64,000 bases of DNA from NCBI RefSeq assembly GCF_943373825.1, contig NZ_CALSBP010000002.1:248001-312000 (forward strand), read 5' to 3'. The stretch is from Aquimarina spinulae. Lineage in GTDB: Bacteria; Bacteroidota; Bacteroidia; Flavobacteriales; Flavobacteriaceae. The translations under genes and the position numbers were made by a program. The notes beneath the pieces were generated by a model. That model had not been told where the DNA came from, searched no databases, and was given only the letters and a program-made list of their open reading frames with translations. Within the stretch, counting starts at the first letter, position 1. Every line of letters begins with the position of its first letter. Positions 16,345 to 26,458 of this stretch are shown here, one piece after another.

Positions 16345-17805
16345 TTATTCTTCTTCAAAAAGAATAATTTCTTTTACTGTTTTTAATATTTCTGGGATGT
16401 CCTCTTCGGTTAACGTCATCAATATTTCTTCAGTAATCGGAGTTATCGAAACAATCCTATTAGCCTGGCGTTCAATAATTTTTTCAAACAGATTTCGTAT
16501 TGTTCTTGCATTCCCAAAACCTCTGTGTCTCTTTTCATATATTCTATCCAGAATTTCCATTAATTTTTCTTCTGCATCTTCGGTAAGAATAAAGTCAGCT
16601 TTTTTTGCAAAAAGTTTGAAAATGCTTAACAGTGCTTCTGCAGTAAAATGATCAAACTCAAAATATCGGTTAAATCGAGATTGAAGCCCTGGATTAGCTT
16701 GTATAAATTCTTGCATTTCGTCTGGGTATCCTGCTACAACAATAACTAAATCATCCCGTTGATCTTCCATCCGTTTTAGCAGAACTTCTATCGCTTCGTT
16801 TCCAAAGTCATTAAATCCTCCAGAAGTAAGTGAATATGCCTCATCAATAAACAAAACACCCCCAACCGCTGATTTTATAATCTCATCTGCTTTGATTGCC
16901 GTTTGCCCTACGTAGCCTGCCACCATACCTGCTCTATCTGTTTCTACCAAATGTCCTTTCTCCAGATAACCAAGATGCTTATACATTCTTCCTAGCATAC
17001 GCGCAATTGTAGTCTTACCAGTACCAGGAGGCCCCATAAAAACTGCATGCAATGAATTAGAAGAAGTCTTCAGCCCTTTTTCTTTTCTTATCTTTTGAAC
17101 CTTTAGAAAATTAGTAAGATCATCAATATTCTTTTTGATATCATTGAGACCTATAAGTTCATTAAGTTCCTGAAGTACAATCTCGAGTGTATCATTTTCT
17201 GGCACTTCATTATACCGGGCTTCTTTTACAACTATTTTTGGATGATTTGTTTTATGTGATACTCGTTTTAAAAAATCTCGTTCTTTCTCTGTAATTATTC
17301 CATCTGCATTAACGACCAGTGACGCTATTCTACTTAGAAATGAACCTATACCCAGTGAATGGTTATTTTTGAATTTTGCCAAAATAACAGATAAGGCAAA
17401 TTCGGTTTTAACCTCATCAATAGGTTCAAAAAAGGAAGTATTTCTGATTGTAGCTACATTTTTACTAAACTGAGATGATACAGGAAGTTCATTTAGCTTT
17501 TTTAAATCATAAGTCTTACTTAAATCCTTTCCTTGTAATTTTTCATAAAAATACACCAGAATAAATTTCACTTTTGCTGATACTTTAGCAGCATCAGCAT
17601 GTATATCTTCAAAATCATCAAATACCTTAACAATATCATGTAAAAGTATATGTTCTGCTTTATAATCTACACTCTGAAAACTATCGTCTACAATAGAAGT
17701 GATTGTATTTCGAAATTCATTATTTGTATTTAAATTTTGGCAAATTGCCAATGCTTTATTTCCTTCTTTTTTAAGGATGTCAAGATATGCTGAAGAAATT
17801 TCCAA
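16345..17805 (-). CDS. TerB-like domain plus CbbX/SpoVK-type AAA+ ATPase
   Basis: A 486-aa protein. The N-terminal half is helical and includes a TerB-like stretch at about residues 157-182 (SRIASLVVNADGIITEKERD). The C-terminal half is an AAA+ module of the CbbX/SpoVK group: Walker A GPPGTGKT (258-265), Walker B VLFIDEA (317-323), the pore-type region AGYVGQTA and sensor-2 region RGFGNARTIRNL. The start is a TTG preceded by a G-rich (GGGGG) ribosome binding site; no in-frame ATG fits. It is convergent with the WGR/DUF4132 pair. TATCTTTG (17864 to 17857, minus strand) is a good -7 box. Probably an ATP-driven remodeller in the same system. Confidence 0.87.
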   Translation of the reverse strand: MEISSAYLDILKKEGNKALAICQNLNTNNEFRNTITSIVDDSFQSVDYKAEHILLHDIVKVFDDFEDIHADAAKVSAKVKFILVYFYEKLQGKDLSKTYDLKKLNELPVSSQFSKNVATIRNTSFFEPIDEVKTEFALSVILAKFKNNHSLGIGSFLSRIASLVVNADGIITEKERDFLKRVSHKTNHPKIVVKEARYNEVPENDTLEIVLQELNELIGLNDIKKNIDDLTNFLKVQKIRKEKGLKTSSNSLHAVFMGPPGTGKTTIARMLGRMYKHLGYLEKGHLVETDRAGMVAGYVGQTAIKADEIIKSAVGGVLFIDEAYSLTSGGFNDFGNEAIEVLLKRMEDQRDDLVIVVAGYPDEMQEFIQANPGLQSRFNRYFEFDHFTAEALLSIFKLFAKKADFILTEDAEEKLMEILDRIYEKRHRGFGNARTIRNLFEKIIERQANRIVSITPITEEILMTLTEEDIPEILKTVKEIILFEEE

Positions 17806-17914
17806 TACCCCCGGGTTTTTTTAAATAAATGTATACTATTGTTTGAATCTTTTCACCAAAGATAATGAACTCATTTAATAACTAATGTGTAATATATGCC
17901 CGGTAATTTATACC

Positions 17915-17954
17915 ATAAAAAACAAAGCCGCTTATTTCGATGAAACAAACAGCT
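17915..17954 (-). terminator. Terminator of the SprB-repeat operon
   Basis: On the minus strand, 17954-17942 pairs with 17938-17926 in a 13-bp stem (with G-T wobbles) around a 3-nt loop. The stem is followed by TTGTTTTTT. It lies 30 bp after the stop of the SprB-repeat gene. Confidence 0.75.
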
Positions 17955-17983
17955 CTGTTCAAACCTAATTATGTTTTTTTTTG

Positions 17984-20900
17984 TTATTCTATAACTAATT
18001 TTCTCACCTGGCTCGCAGATGAAGTTTCTAATAGCACAAAATAGATTCCTGATGGTAATATCGACATATCATAGTCGAATGTATAGGTATCATTGCCTTC
18101 TCCAGATTTCGAATCGATAAGGGTATTATTAATCATATTAAAAATCTTAACACTGATAGGTTGTGATTTTTGTAAATCTACTTCTACTTTAAACCTTCCG
18201 TCTGTAGTAGGGTTTGGATATACCAGGTAATCAATAAAACTCTGGATATCTGGATTTTCTTCTCCTTCACCATCGTTTTCAATTTCTTTTTCTACAACAA
18301 TAACTGTTTTTGTAGTCATAGCAGTACACAACCCGCGGTAAGTTTGCAATGTAATCTCATACTCTCCCGGAGTCTCAAAAATCGCTTCTGCATAATTATC
18401 ATCTTCATAAGTTACAACAGCTTCTTCTGGGAATATCCAATCTACATTATCTGGTATGGGATCACTGTTATCTACAATAACAAATTTCTCTCCAACAAAT
18501 ACCTGAGTAGAGGCAAAAAAGTTAGCCGTGATATCTTCTGTAGAACTATCTATAAAAATACTATCAGATCCTACACATCCTTTAGAATCGGTAACAACAA
18601 CCTGGTAAATACTTGACTCACTTACTTCAATAACAGCATCTGTACTGCTATATTCATTTTCTGAAGTCCATAGATACGTTGCGTCAGGATCCGTTATTGT
18701 TGCATCTAATACAATGCTCTGGTCTTTACATAATGTAACATCTTCTCCTATATCAACTAATAATGCTGCAGGGTTATCCAGAACATATTCTCTTGTGATC
18801 TGACATCCTTTAGCATCTGTAATACGAACAGAATATGTACCAGCACAGATATTGGTTAGATTCTTTCCTGTCTGGCCATTGCTCCACTGGTAATTATATG
18901 GAGCGGTTCCTCCTAATGTTTCTAAAATAATAGTACCATCGCACCCTTCATAACATGTAGGAATCGTTTGCGAATGATTTACATCTAATGCTTCTGGGGC
19001 AATCGTAATAGTCTGGTTTGTAACGTAACATCCTCGTTTATCTGTAACCTCGACACTATATGTACCTCCTACAACATTTTCTATTCTATCGCCAGTATTT
19101 CCTGTATTCCACAAATAGTTATATGGCCCCGTTCCTCCATCTACCTGAGCTATAATTACCCAATCCTCTCCATCTCCACAATTTTTAAAATCTACATCTA
19201 GCTCTAATCCTAATTCTTTGGGTTCTGTTAGTGAAAAATCTGCACTAGTTACTTTGACTCCCATGGCATCGGTAACAATAACATAGTAGTTTCCTTCTGT
19301 AATGCCCTCTAGTAAAAAACTATCTGAACCAACAACACTATTTTCATCAGCATCAAACCATTGATAGGTATATTGTTTTGCTCCGCTAAATGGTGTACCT
19401 CCTTCTGCTCTGGCATTTAAACTACCTGTAGCATCTCCATTACATAAAATCACATTTACCTGTTTTACTTCTACTTTTAAGATCGGGGGATCGTATACAT
19501 CAACATCTGGGATATACAAACTACATCCATTAGCATCGATAACCGTTAAAGAGTACTTTTCTGACCCGATGTTACTAAGTACATTTGTTGTAGAGCTTTG
19601 TAATACATTACCAGAATCTCTCCATTCGTAGCGATAAGAAGGGGTTCCTCCTGCTATATTTACTGTTATACTTCCATCTCTTGCTCCACTTGATGAAGGA
19701 TTCACTCTAATAATATCTCCATTAACAAATAATCCCGGAGGTTGATTAATTTCAATTGTTTTTGTTATTATACAGTTATTGGCATCGGTAACCGTTATTT
19801 TATAATTACCTGCCTGTAATGAAGATAAATCTTCGCTATTCTCTCCTGTGCTCCATCTATATGAATATGGTTGTACCCCACCTTTAACAGTTATATCTAT
19901 GCTTCCATTAGCATCTCCTCTACACAACAAATGAGTTACATTTTGATCTATCTCAAGAACTTCGGGCTCCCCTACAGTATAAGTATCATCATGTGTATTT
20001 CCATTGGCATCGGTTACAATAACTGTATAGGTTCCAGCACCAACGACTGTGGTTTGTGGTGTTGTAAAAAGAATATCTGTCGGATCTTTTTGCTCATACC
20101 ATTGATATGTATAGTCTCCTATACCTCCTTGCGTAGTTGTAGATAAAGGTACTACTGTATCTTCTCCATAACATTGAACTCCTTCACCTTCTGATAATGG
20201 TATAATAGCAACTATCAATTGGTTAGGTTCTGTGATTTCCCGGGTTATTGATACACTACAGGCATTAGCATCGGTAACCACTAATTCGTATCTTCCAATC
20301 TGAAGCCCATTAATATCCTGGCTCGAAGCTGTGTATAAAGGGTCATCCAGGTTTTTCCATGCATAACTATACGGAGTTGTTCCTCCTTTTACCTCTAAGG
20401 ATATGCTTCCATCTCCTGCTTTAAAACCTGTTAAATTAACAGTCACAACATCATAAATTTCTAATGCAGCATCGGGCTGTTCGATAGTAATAGCTTCACT
20501 AAGGGATGTTGTACATAAATTGTCGTCTATAACGACTACTTCATAAGTACCTGCTGGCATGTTTTGCAAGTCTTCTGTAGTAGCTTCAAAATCCGGATCC
20601 TCAACTTTTGTCCATCTATAAGTATAGGGCAGGTAAGCTCCTGTTCCCGGATCTTTTGGACCTCCTTCTACCGTGATATCAATAGCTCCTGTTGTATCCC
20701 CATAACAAAGAATTTTTGTAGAGGCACTACTAAGTTTAACGACAAGATCTTCTGGTTGAGTAAGATCGATAGTAGCCTCGGCAGTAGCTCCCTGAGAATC
20801 ATTGGTTACTACTTTATATTTTCCTGCTTTTAACCTCTCTAACCGATCAAGTGTAAGATCTGTATTGATAGAAACATCTCCACTACTTTCTATTTTATAC

Positions 20901-23900
20901 CATCGATATTCAAAATCTTCGGAAGTTGATTCTATAGGGTATCCTCCCTCTACGGTAGCTACAAGTTCTCCCAAAGCATCATCATGGCATAGGATAGGGT
21001 TTTCTATCTTTATCTCTACAAACATAGGAAGAGGTTGCTTTACTTCAAAGGTTTTTTCGACCACACAACTATTCGTGTCTTGTACCAAAATTGTATATAT
21101 ACCATATGATAAATTATCTATATCCCTCGTTGTTTTGATAAAGCTTGCATCTCCTAGTTTACTCCAGCTATACGTATATGTTCCTACTCCTCCTATAACA
21201 TCTTCCAAGGTAACACTACCATTGGTACCGTCTACTGTAGTAGCATGCACTATAGTCTTTTTTGTAATGATAATCTCATCGGGTGAGGTTAGTTTAACGG
21301 TTTGAGGAGTTGAAATTTCACAACCATTAGCATCTTTTAACCAAATAGTATATGATATTGCTTCTAATCCTTCTAAGGTTAGATTGGTCAAATCATCCTC
21401 TGAGATATACGTCTTTTTATCATCTATAGAAAAATAATAAGGACGAGTACCTCCCTGAGGTTTGGTAATGATTTTTCCATCCTTACCCGAAAAACACGAA
21501 ACATTCTCTGTTTTATCTATAGTCAAAATTAACTCTTTTGGTTCTTCAAAATCTTTAGAAGTATCTACAAAAGTATACCCGTCCTCTACCTTAACACTAT
21601 ACTTACCTGCTTCTATACCTGAAAGCGTATTAGACTCTTCTCCTGCTATTGGTTTACCATCCTTATACCATTGATAGGTATAACTTAAAGATCCTCCCTT
21701 AACATCTGCTTTCAATGTTCCTACGCCATTATAACATGGTATAGGAACTGTTTCTTCTATGGTAACGATAAGTTCTCCCGGTTCTTCAACTGGTATAACT
21801 GCTGATTTTACTTCACAACCATTATCATCTTTTGCAATAGCCACATAATCACCTGCTTTCAAACCTGAAATAGATGTGCCTGTATTAGAAACAGGAGTTC
21901 CGTCTTTCTCCCATGTTATAGTGTAATTTGGCTTCCCTCCTGTTACATTAATCTCTATGGCTCCTTTGTTATCATTAAAAACCTTATTATGAACCACTTT
22001 AACAGTCTCAATATCGATCTTAGTGGGCTGATCTATAAGTTGTCTTCCTGATATATCTGAATCACAATCAGTTGCATTACGATCCCTTACTCTAAAACGA
22101 TATCCCGGCATTGTATTGGCATCTAATGCAAACACATTACTGTCTTGCCACACTGAAGTTGTTGCTCCCGTCCATACTGCGTATTGATAGGATCCAGAAC
22201 CTCCACCTGTAGCTGTAATGGTTACTTTGGCTTTCTCACCATTACATAATATAGGTTGAATATTAATATCGGTAATAGTAATTGGTAAAGGAACATTATC
22301 AAATTTAATTCCTGTTTGCTCTGCCCTACCAGATCGGTTATCGGTAATCACCACATCATAATTACCCTGACTTCCTTTAATAGAAGCACCTGTTCCATAA
22401 GCATTACCATTTTTTTTCCATGAAATGGTGTAAGGTGGATACCCTCCTATCAAACCAATCACTTCTAGTATTCCATCGGTTGCATCAGAACAACTGGGAT
22501 CTTGTTTTTGTATATCAAATTGTATCGGTAAGGGATCTTTTATTTCTGTAAACGCATATCGTTGCGTACACCCATTAGCGTCTTTATATTCGATCTCATG
22601 CGTCCCTTTTGGTAAACTCATTATATCAAAACCTTTGGCACCAGCTCTTTGTGTCTTTGTATTGGTAGATGACCCATTAATAAAAATAGTAGCATCATAA
22701 TACGCACCACTACCATCTGTTTTGGGCGTACCTCCCCATACTTTTTTTACACGAATACTTGCATCTGTGTCTCCAGGTTTTCCAGGAGGGGTAATATCAC
22801 CTTCTTCATGCTGGATTTGTGTAGCCTTATTTATTGTGATATCAGTCTTAGAAACTGCACAATTACCATTTTTACTTACCCACACGGTATAGGTAGCAGG
22901 AGGTAAATTCTCAATAGTAACACCAGATCCTGTAAAACCCGTCCAGTTTGTTCCATCTAAAGAATATTGATTAGCACTACCTGAAGTTATATTTATGTCT
23001 ATTTTACCTTTATCACCATAACATTTTTGATGAGTTGGAGATGCTGTAAAATTAATTGCTGGAGGGGCTTTTAATTCAAAAGTCTTATCGGCTCCACTAT
23101 TACAATTTTCGATTAATTCTCCATCAAGGGTCCCACCGGTAACTCGCAGAGTATAATCACCTGCTTCCAAATCTGTCGGTGTCCAGGTATATTGTTTACC
23201 CGAAAAGTCTTTACTCCCAATAGTTTTATTTTTATCGGGAATACCGTCTAATCGTAAAACAAAATCCATTGTTTCATTCGCTTTCAATGCCCGATCAAAA
23301 GTAATCGTAAAACCGCCATCTTTACTACTAGGGCACGAAGGGTGTTTTTCTTGTATTGAAACTACCTTTGGTAAATCTGGCAAATACACAATGGTAAGTT
23401 GATTAGAAATACTTCCATCTCCACAATCTGGATTAATTCTTACCCTCATATTTTTTCTTACCACTTGATTACGATCCGCTGCATTGGGGTACAGATCACT
23501 TAGAGCTAAGGCAATATTAGGTTGCCCAATTTTACTGGTATTTCGTATAGGTCGCCATCCATAATCTACCTCTTCGGTTAACGGACCAGTAGCCATATAG
23601 TCATCTAATCTTTGCTGAGCCTGATTTCTTCTTCTAAGTTCAGGTCTACACCATTTTACATGACCTTCTGCAGCTATACAACTATTTAATTCTTGTTCCG
23701 CTTCTTCTAATTCTCCCTGTAGCTGGACAAGAGTACGATGAGGTACAGTCCTTTTACCCACAATATCAAAAAACTCCCACTTATAAATACTATTTCCTAT
23801 ATCAAAACCAGTGGTAGCCTGAATATCTACAGCACTACTCTTGCATATATTATAGTGGGCTGTAACATCTTTACCGTCTTTATAGGACAAACTTATTTTG

Positions 23901-24340
23901 GGGCTTATTGATATTGTAACAAAACCAGGAAAATCTGGATGATAAATAGTTCCGCGTACAGGTGTTATATTGTCGTATTTTTTATTTTGGCAATATCCCT
24001 GAATATTAACTACTTTTTGTTGCAATTTACCGGCTATTTTACAACGACTAACACTATTCTTTTTTTTATTTTTCTTAGTATCGAACTGTATTGCAACAAT
24101 TTTATTACTTGCTGTAAACTCCTTCTTATACTCATAACTTTTTCTAAAAAAATTGTTATAATCAAAAGGAATTACTTCTCGATTTCCATTAGCATATATT
24201 AAAGTTACCTTTTGCATCCCTGGAGAACCACAATTCTTTCCTGCCAAGCCAATATACCCATTAATATTCATCACAAAATCTTGTGCATGTATCATAGGTA
24301 CAGAAATCAAAAGTGCTAAAACTAGTACTATCCTTTTCAT
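17984..24340 (-). CDS. Giant SprB-repeat surface protein with T9SS sorting domain
   Basis: A 2118-aa protein with a signal peptide (ending IHAQD). A head domain follows (about residues 20-150, with GYIGLAGKNCGSPGMQ), then a Cys-containing helical segment, then about 17 modules of roughly 80 residues of the SprB/PKD-like type (C-x-GD/DG start, GG-x-x-P-Y-x-Y-x-W core, L-x-A-G-x-Y-x-V-x-V-x-D-x-x-G-C end). A T9SS type-A C-terminal signal closes it (YPNPTTDGRF ... SGIYFVLLE ... VRKLVIE). It is probably exported by T9SS to the cell surface as an adhesin or gliding-type filament. It is last in an operon, 9 bp after the fibronectin-III protein. A paralogous head domain occurs in the 254-aa protein at 46033-46797. 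Confidence 0.93.
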   Translation of the reverse strand: MKRIVLVLALLISVPMIHAQDFVMNINGYIGLAGKNCGSPGMQKVTLIYANGNREVIPFDYNNFFRKSYEYKKEFTASNKIVAIQFDTKKNKKKNSVSRCKIAGKLQQKVVNIQGYCQNKKYDNITPVRGTIYHPDFPGFVTISISPKISLSYKDGKDVTAHYNICKSSAVDIQATTGFDIGNSIYKWEFFDIVGKRTVPHRTLVQLQGELEEAEQELNSCIAAEGHVKWCRPELRRRNQAQQRLDDYMATGPLTEEVDYGWRPIRNTSKIGQPNIALALSDLYPNAADRNQVVRKNMRVRINPDCGDGSISNQLTIVYLPDLPKVVSIQEKHPSCPSSKDGGFTITFDRALKANETMDFVLRLDGIPDKNKTIGSKDFSGKQYTWTPTDLEAGDYTLRVTGGTLDGELIENCNSGADKTFELKAPPAINFTASPTHQKCYGDKGKIDINITSGSANQYSLDGTNWTGFTGSGVTIENLPPATYTVWVSKNGNCAVSKTDITINKATQIQHEEGDITPPGKPGDTDASIRVKKVWGGTPKTDGSGAYYDATIFINGSSTNTKTQRAGAKGFDIMSLPKGTHEIEYKDANGCTQRYAFTEIKDPLPIQFDIQKQDPSCSDATDGILEVIGLIGGYPPYTISWKKNGNAYGTGASIKGSQGNYDVVITDNRSGRAEQTGIKFDNVPLPITITDINIQPILCNGEKAKVTITATGGGSGSYQYAVWTGATTSVWQDSNVFALDANTMPGYRFRVRDRNATDCDSDISGRQLIDQPTKIDIETVKVVHNKVFNDNKGAIEINVTGGKPNYTITWEKDGTPVSNTGTSISGLKAGDYVAIAKDDNGCEVKSAVIPVEEPGELIVTIEETVPIPCYNGVGTLKADVKGGSLSYTYQWYKDGKPIAGEESNTLSGIEAGKYSVKVEDGYTFVDTSKDFEEPKELILTIDKTENVSCFSGKDGKIITKPQGGTRPYYFSIDDKKTYISEDDLTNLTLEGLEAISYTIWLKDANGCEISTPQTVKLTSPDEIIITKKTIVHATTVDGTNGSVTLEDVIGGVGTYTYSWSKLGDASFIKTTRDIDNLSYGIYTILVQDTNSCVVEKTFEVKQPLPMFVEIKIENPILCHDDALGELVATVEGGYPIESTSEDFEYRWYKIESSGDVSINTDLTLDRLERLKAGKYKVVTNDSQGATAEATIDLTQPEDLVVKLSSASTKILCYGDTTGAIDITVEGGPKDPGTGAYLPYTYRWTKVEDPDFEATTEDLQNMPAGTYEVVVIDDNLCTTSLSEAITIEQPDAALEIYDVVTVNLTGFKAGDGSISLEVKGGTTPYSYAWKNLDDPLYTASSQDINGLQIGRYELVVTDANACSVSITREITEPNQLIVAIIPLSEGEGVQCYGEDTVVPLSTTTQGGIGDYTYQWYEQKDPTDILFTTPQTTVVGAGTYTVIVTDANGNTHDDTYTVGEPEVLEIDQNVTHLLCRGDANGSIDITVKGGVQPYSYRWSTGENSEDLSSLQAGNYKITVTDANNCIITKTIEINQPPGLFVNGDIIRVNPSSSGARDGSITVNIAGGTPSYRYEWRDSGNVLQSSTTNVLSNIGSEKYSLTVIDANGCSLYIPDVDVYDPPILKVEVKQVNVILCNGDATGSLNARAEGGTPFSGAKQYTYQWFDADENSVVGSDSFLLEGITEGNYYVIVTDAMGVKVTSADFSLTEPKELGLELDVDFKNCGDGEDWVIIAQVDGGTGPYNYLWNTGNTGDRIENVVGGTYSVEVTDKRGCYVTNQTITIAPEALDVNHSQTIPTCYEGCDGTIILETLGGTAPYNYQWSNGQTGKNLTNICAGTYSVRITDAKGCQITREYVLDNPAALLVDIGEDVTLCKDQSIVLDATITDPDATYLWTSENEYSSTDAVIEVSESSIYQVVVTDSKGCVGSDSIFIDSSTEDITANFFASTQVFVGEKFVIVDNSDPIPDNVDWIFPEEAVVTYEDDNYAEAIFETPGEYEITLQTYRGLCTAMTTKTVIVVEKEIENDGEGEENPDIQSFIDYLVYPNPTTDGRFKVEVDLQKSQPISVKIFNMINNTLIDSKSGEGNDTYTFDYDMSILPSGIYFVLLETSSASQVRKLVIE

Positions 24341-24349
24341 ATCTTTTCT

Positions 24350-26458
24350 TTAATATTCTACTTCAATTTTTTTAATTGGGGATTTAGCCCTCGAATCGAA
24401 TACTGCCTGTAATAAATAGGTGTATTTTGTATTTACGGTGAGTTGGTGATCTGTAAATTTGGTTTCTGTATTCGAAAATATCTTATATCGTGTAGGCTGT
24501 TTTCCTTCTTCTGCTTTGTATAATAAAAACTCTTTAACTCCTTTTGCAGTATATCTCCAGTTTATCCCTATTTGTCTTTCTTCACGGTTTACAACTGCAG
24601 TAAACCTATCTATTTCTGGTTTGGATTTGTTATCCGGTAAGCTAATCGTTAAAGGTGTTACCGGTTCTGACTCTAATCCAGATTCATCCACAGTTACCAG
24701 GGTATATAGATAGGTTAACGCAGGTATTGCAGTAGCATCTTGATACCGATTCTCGGGGATATCCGTTTCTGATACCAACTGCCAGGGGGATTCTTTGCCT
24801 TTTTCTTTACGATACACCAGGGTTTTTGAAGCATCAACACTACTACTGGTTATCCAATGTAATTCTACTACTCCATTATCTGCACTAAATGATTTAAAAA
24901 CTGGTTTTGTAGGTGGTATGATATCGGGTTTTTTAAGCACCACTACTTCAGAAAACCCCGAAGGGTTATATCGTTTATCAAACGCCTGAACTTTATAGTA
25001 GATTTTATTGTTCAGGGTTTTTATATTTACCGTATCTACAATAGTATTTTGGGGTATGGTACGAAAGGTGATCTGGGTAAACTCTTCATTCTCAAGATTT
25101 GCTCTAAACACACGATATCCCAAAAAATCGGGTTCGGTATTGGCATTCCATTGTAATTGTACTATTCCTGTAGAGTCAATAACTCCCGTAAGTCCAAAGG
25201 GAGTTACTGGTGGGGTATCATCCACGGGTTGCACCATCTGCGGAAACGAAGCTCTTTTTGTACCGTCTACCCCAACGGCTGTTATTGTAAAGTAATTAAT
25301 TACACTTAAATTTTTGAACTCCAGACTTCTTGTCGTCTTAGCAATATCAGGAACCACTATCTGGTAGTTATCTTTGATAGCATCTGATCTGTTTAATTCG
25401 AAATGACTAAGGGTTTCTAATCCTTCTTCGGGGAATTCCCAGGTGATTATTGCCGTGGCATTATCAGATTGTAACTTTGCCTCTTGTATTGCCGGGTTGT
25501 ATTCTAAAGCTTTTTTACCAACTCCTACAACAGTCTTAGAAGGAGGGCTTATTTGTCCAAAGGGCGATATCCCTTTTATCCTATACCGATATTCCTTATT
25601 ATTTTGTGGTAAACTATCAATATAAAACATACGATCTGTAGTCTTTTCCTCTTTTTCACCCATATTAATTATGGGTACATCACTTACAGGTGTATATGTA
25701 GTACCATTATCTTCTGATCGTTCTATAATATAATTATTATAATAATCTGCGAGTGATGTAGAATTCCAGCTTAGTAGTACACTTTTATCCTTAAATATCC
25801 CAACAAGATCTCTTGGTTGTGGTAATTCGATATAATCGGATAGTCCAAGGTATACTCCACCATGTGCTACACTCATTTTTTCTTTGGGGATAGCTGTCTT
25901 AATATTATAAAGATATCGCTCATCGGGTTTTACATCGGTATCTACATAGGCCAATCCAGAATACTTTGCTACTTCAAAGTTTTGATCTGCTGCGTACAGT
26001 GCAAAAGAGAAGCGTTGCTCCATAGCTTCAGACAGGTTCACAATACTCATCATATCATTCCCTCCTTCTTCCAGTTCTGCATCAAAGTCATCGCCATAGA
26101 TAGCCTGTGCAGCAATAGCTGCATAATCATTCTGGCTGGCAAATTCTTCCCATGCTGCTAATGGTTTAGGAAGTATCGGTGTTGTTGTGATTTTTTTTAT
26201 TTCTGGTTCTCTAAGAATCTCTCCTGCTCTCACAATAGTTTTACGTTCTATAGTAAATCCGTATTTGTTAGCATATTTCCATGCTGTAGGAGTGGTAACC
26301 GCCCATCGTAACATAATAGCTTCTTTGGTCACCCTACTTATCACCTGTACCGACGGAGGTTCATCTCCAATAGGTTTTTGACTCCATATTGGGGACGATA
26401 ACAGCAATACTATCCCAAGGAATACCTTTTGAATCGTTTTGGTTTTACTTATCTCCAT
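24350..26458 (-). CDS. Exported fibronectin type III-repeat protein
   Basis: A 702-aa protein with a signal peptide (ending SPIWSQ) and about five fibronectin type III modules, recognisable by repeats such as VLLSWNSTSLADYYNNYIIE, ATAIITWEFPEEGL and VQLQWNANTEPDFLGYRVFR. There is no T9SS sorting signal at the C-terminus, so it may stay in the periplasm or on the outer membrane. Its start overlaps the end of the 1571-aa gene by 14 bp, and it is followed 9 bp later by the SprB-repeat gene, so the three form one transcription unit. A scaffold or partner role for the surface protein is inference. Confidence 0.87.
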   Translation of the reverse strand: MEISKTKTIQKVFLGIVLLLSSPIWSQKPIGDEPPSVQVISRVTKEAIMLRWAVTTPTAWKYANKYGFTIERKTIVRAGEILREPEIKKITTTPILPKPLAAWEEFASQNDYAAIAAQAIYGDDFDAELEEGGNDMMSIVNLSEAMEQRFSFALYAADQNFEVAKYSGLAYVDTDVKPDERYLYNIKTAIPKEKMSVAHGGVYLGLSDYIELPQPRDLVGIFKDKSVLLSWNSTSLADYYNNYIIERSEDNGTTYTPVSDVPIINMGEKEEKTTDRMFYIDSLPQNNKEYRYRIKGISPFGQISPPSKTVVGVGKKALEYNPAIQEAKLQSDNATAIITWEFPEEGLETLSHFELNRSDAIKDNYQIVVPDIAKTTRSLEFKNLSVINYFTITAVGVDGTKRASFPQMVQPVDDTPPVTPFGLTGVIDSTGIVQLQWNANTEPDFLGYRVFRANLENEEFTQITFRTIPQNTIVDTVNIKTLNNKIYYKVQAFDKRYNPSGFSEVVVLKKPDIIPPTKPVFKSFSADNGVVELHWITSSSVDASKTLVYRKEKGKESPWQLVSETDIPENRYQDATAIPALTYLYTLVTVDESGLESEPVTPLTISLPDNKSKPEIDRFTAVVNREERQIGINWRYTAKGVKEFLLYKAEEGKQPTRYKIFSNTETKFTDHQLTVNTKYTYLLQAVFDSRAKSPIKKIEVEY

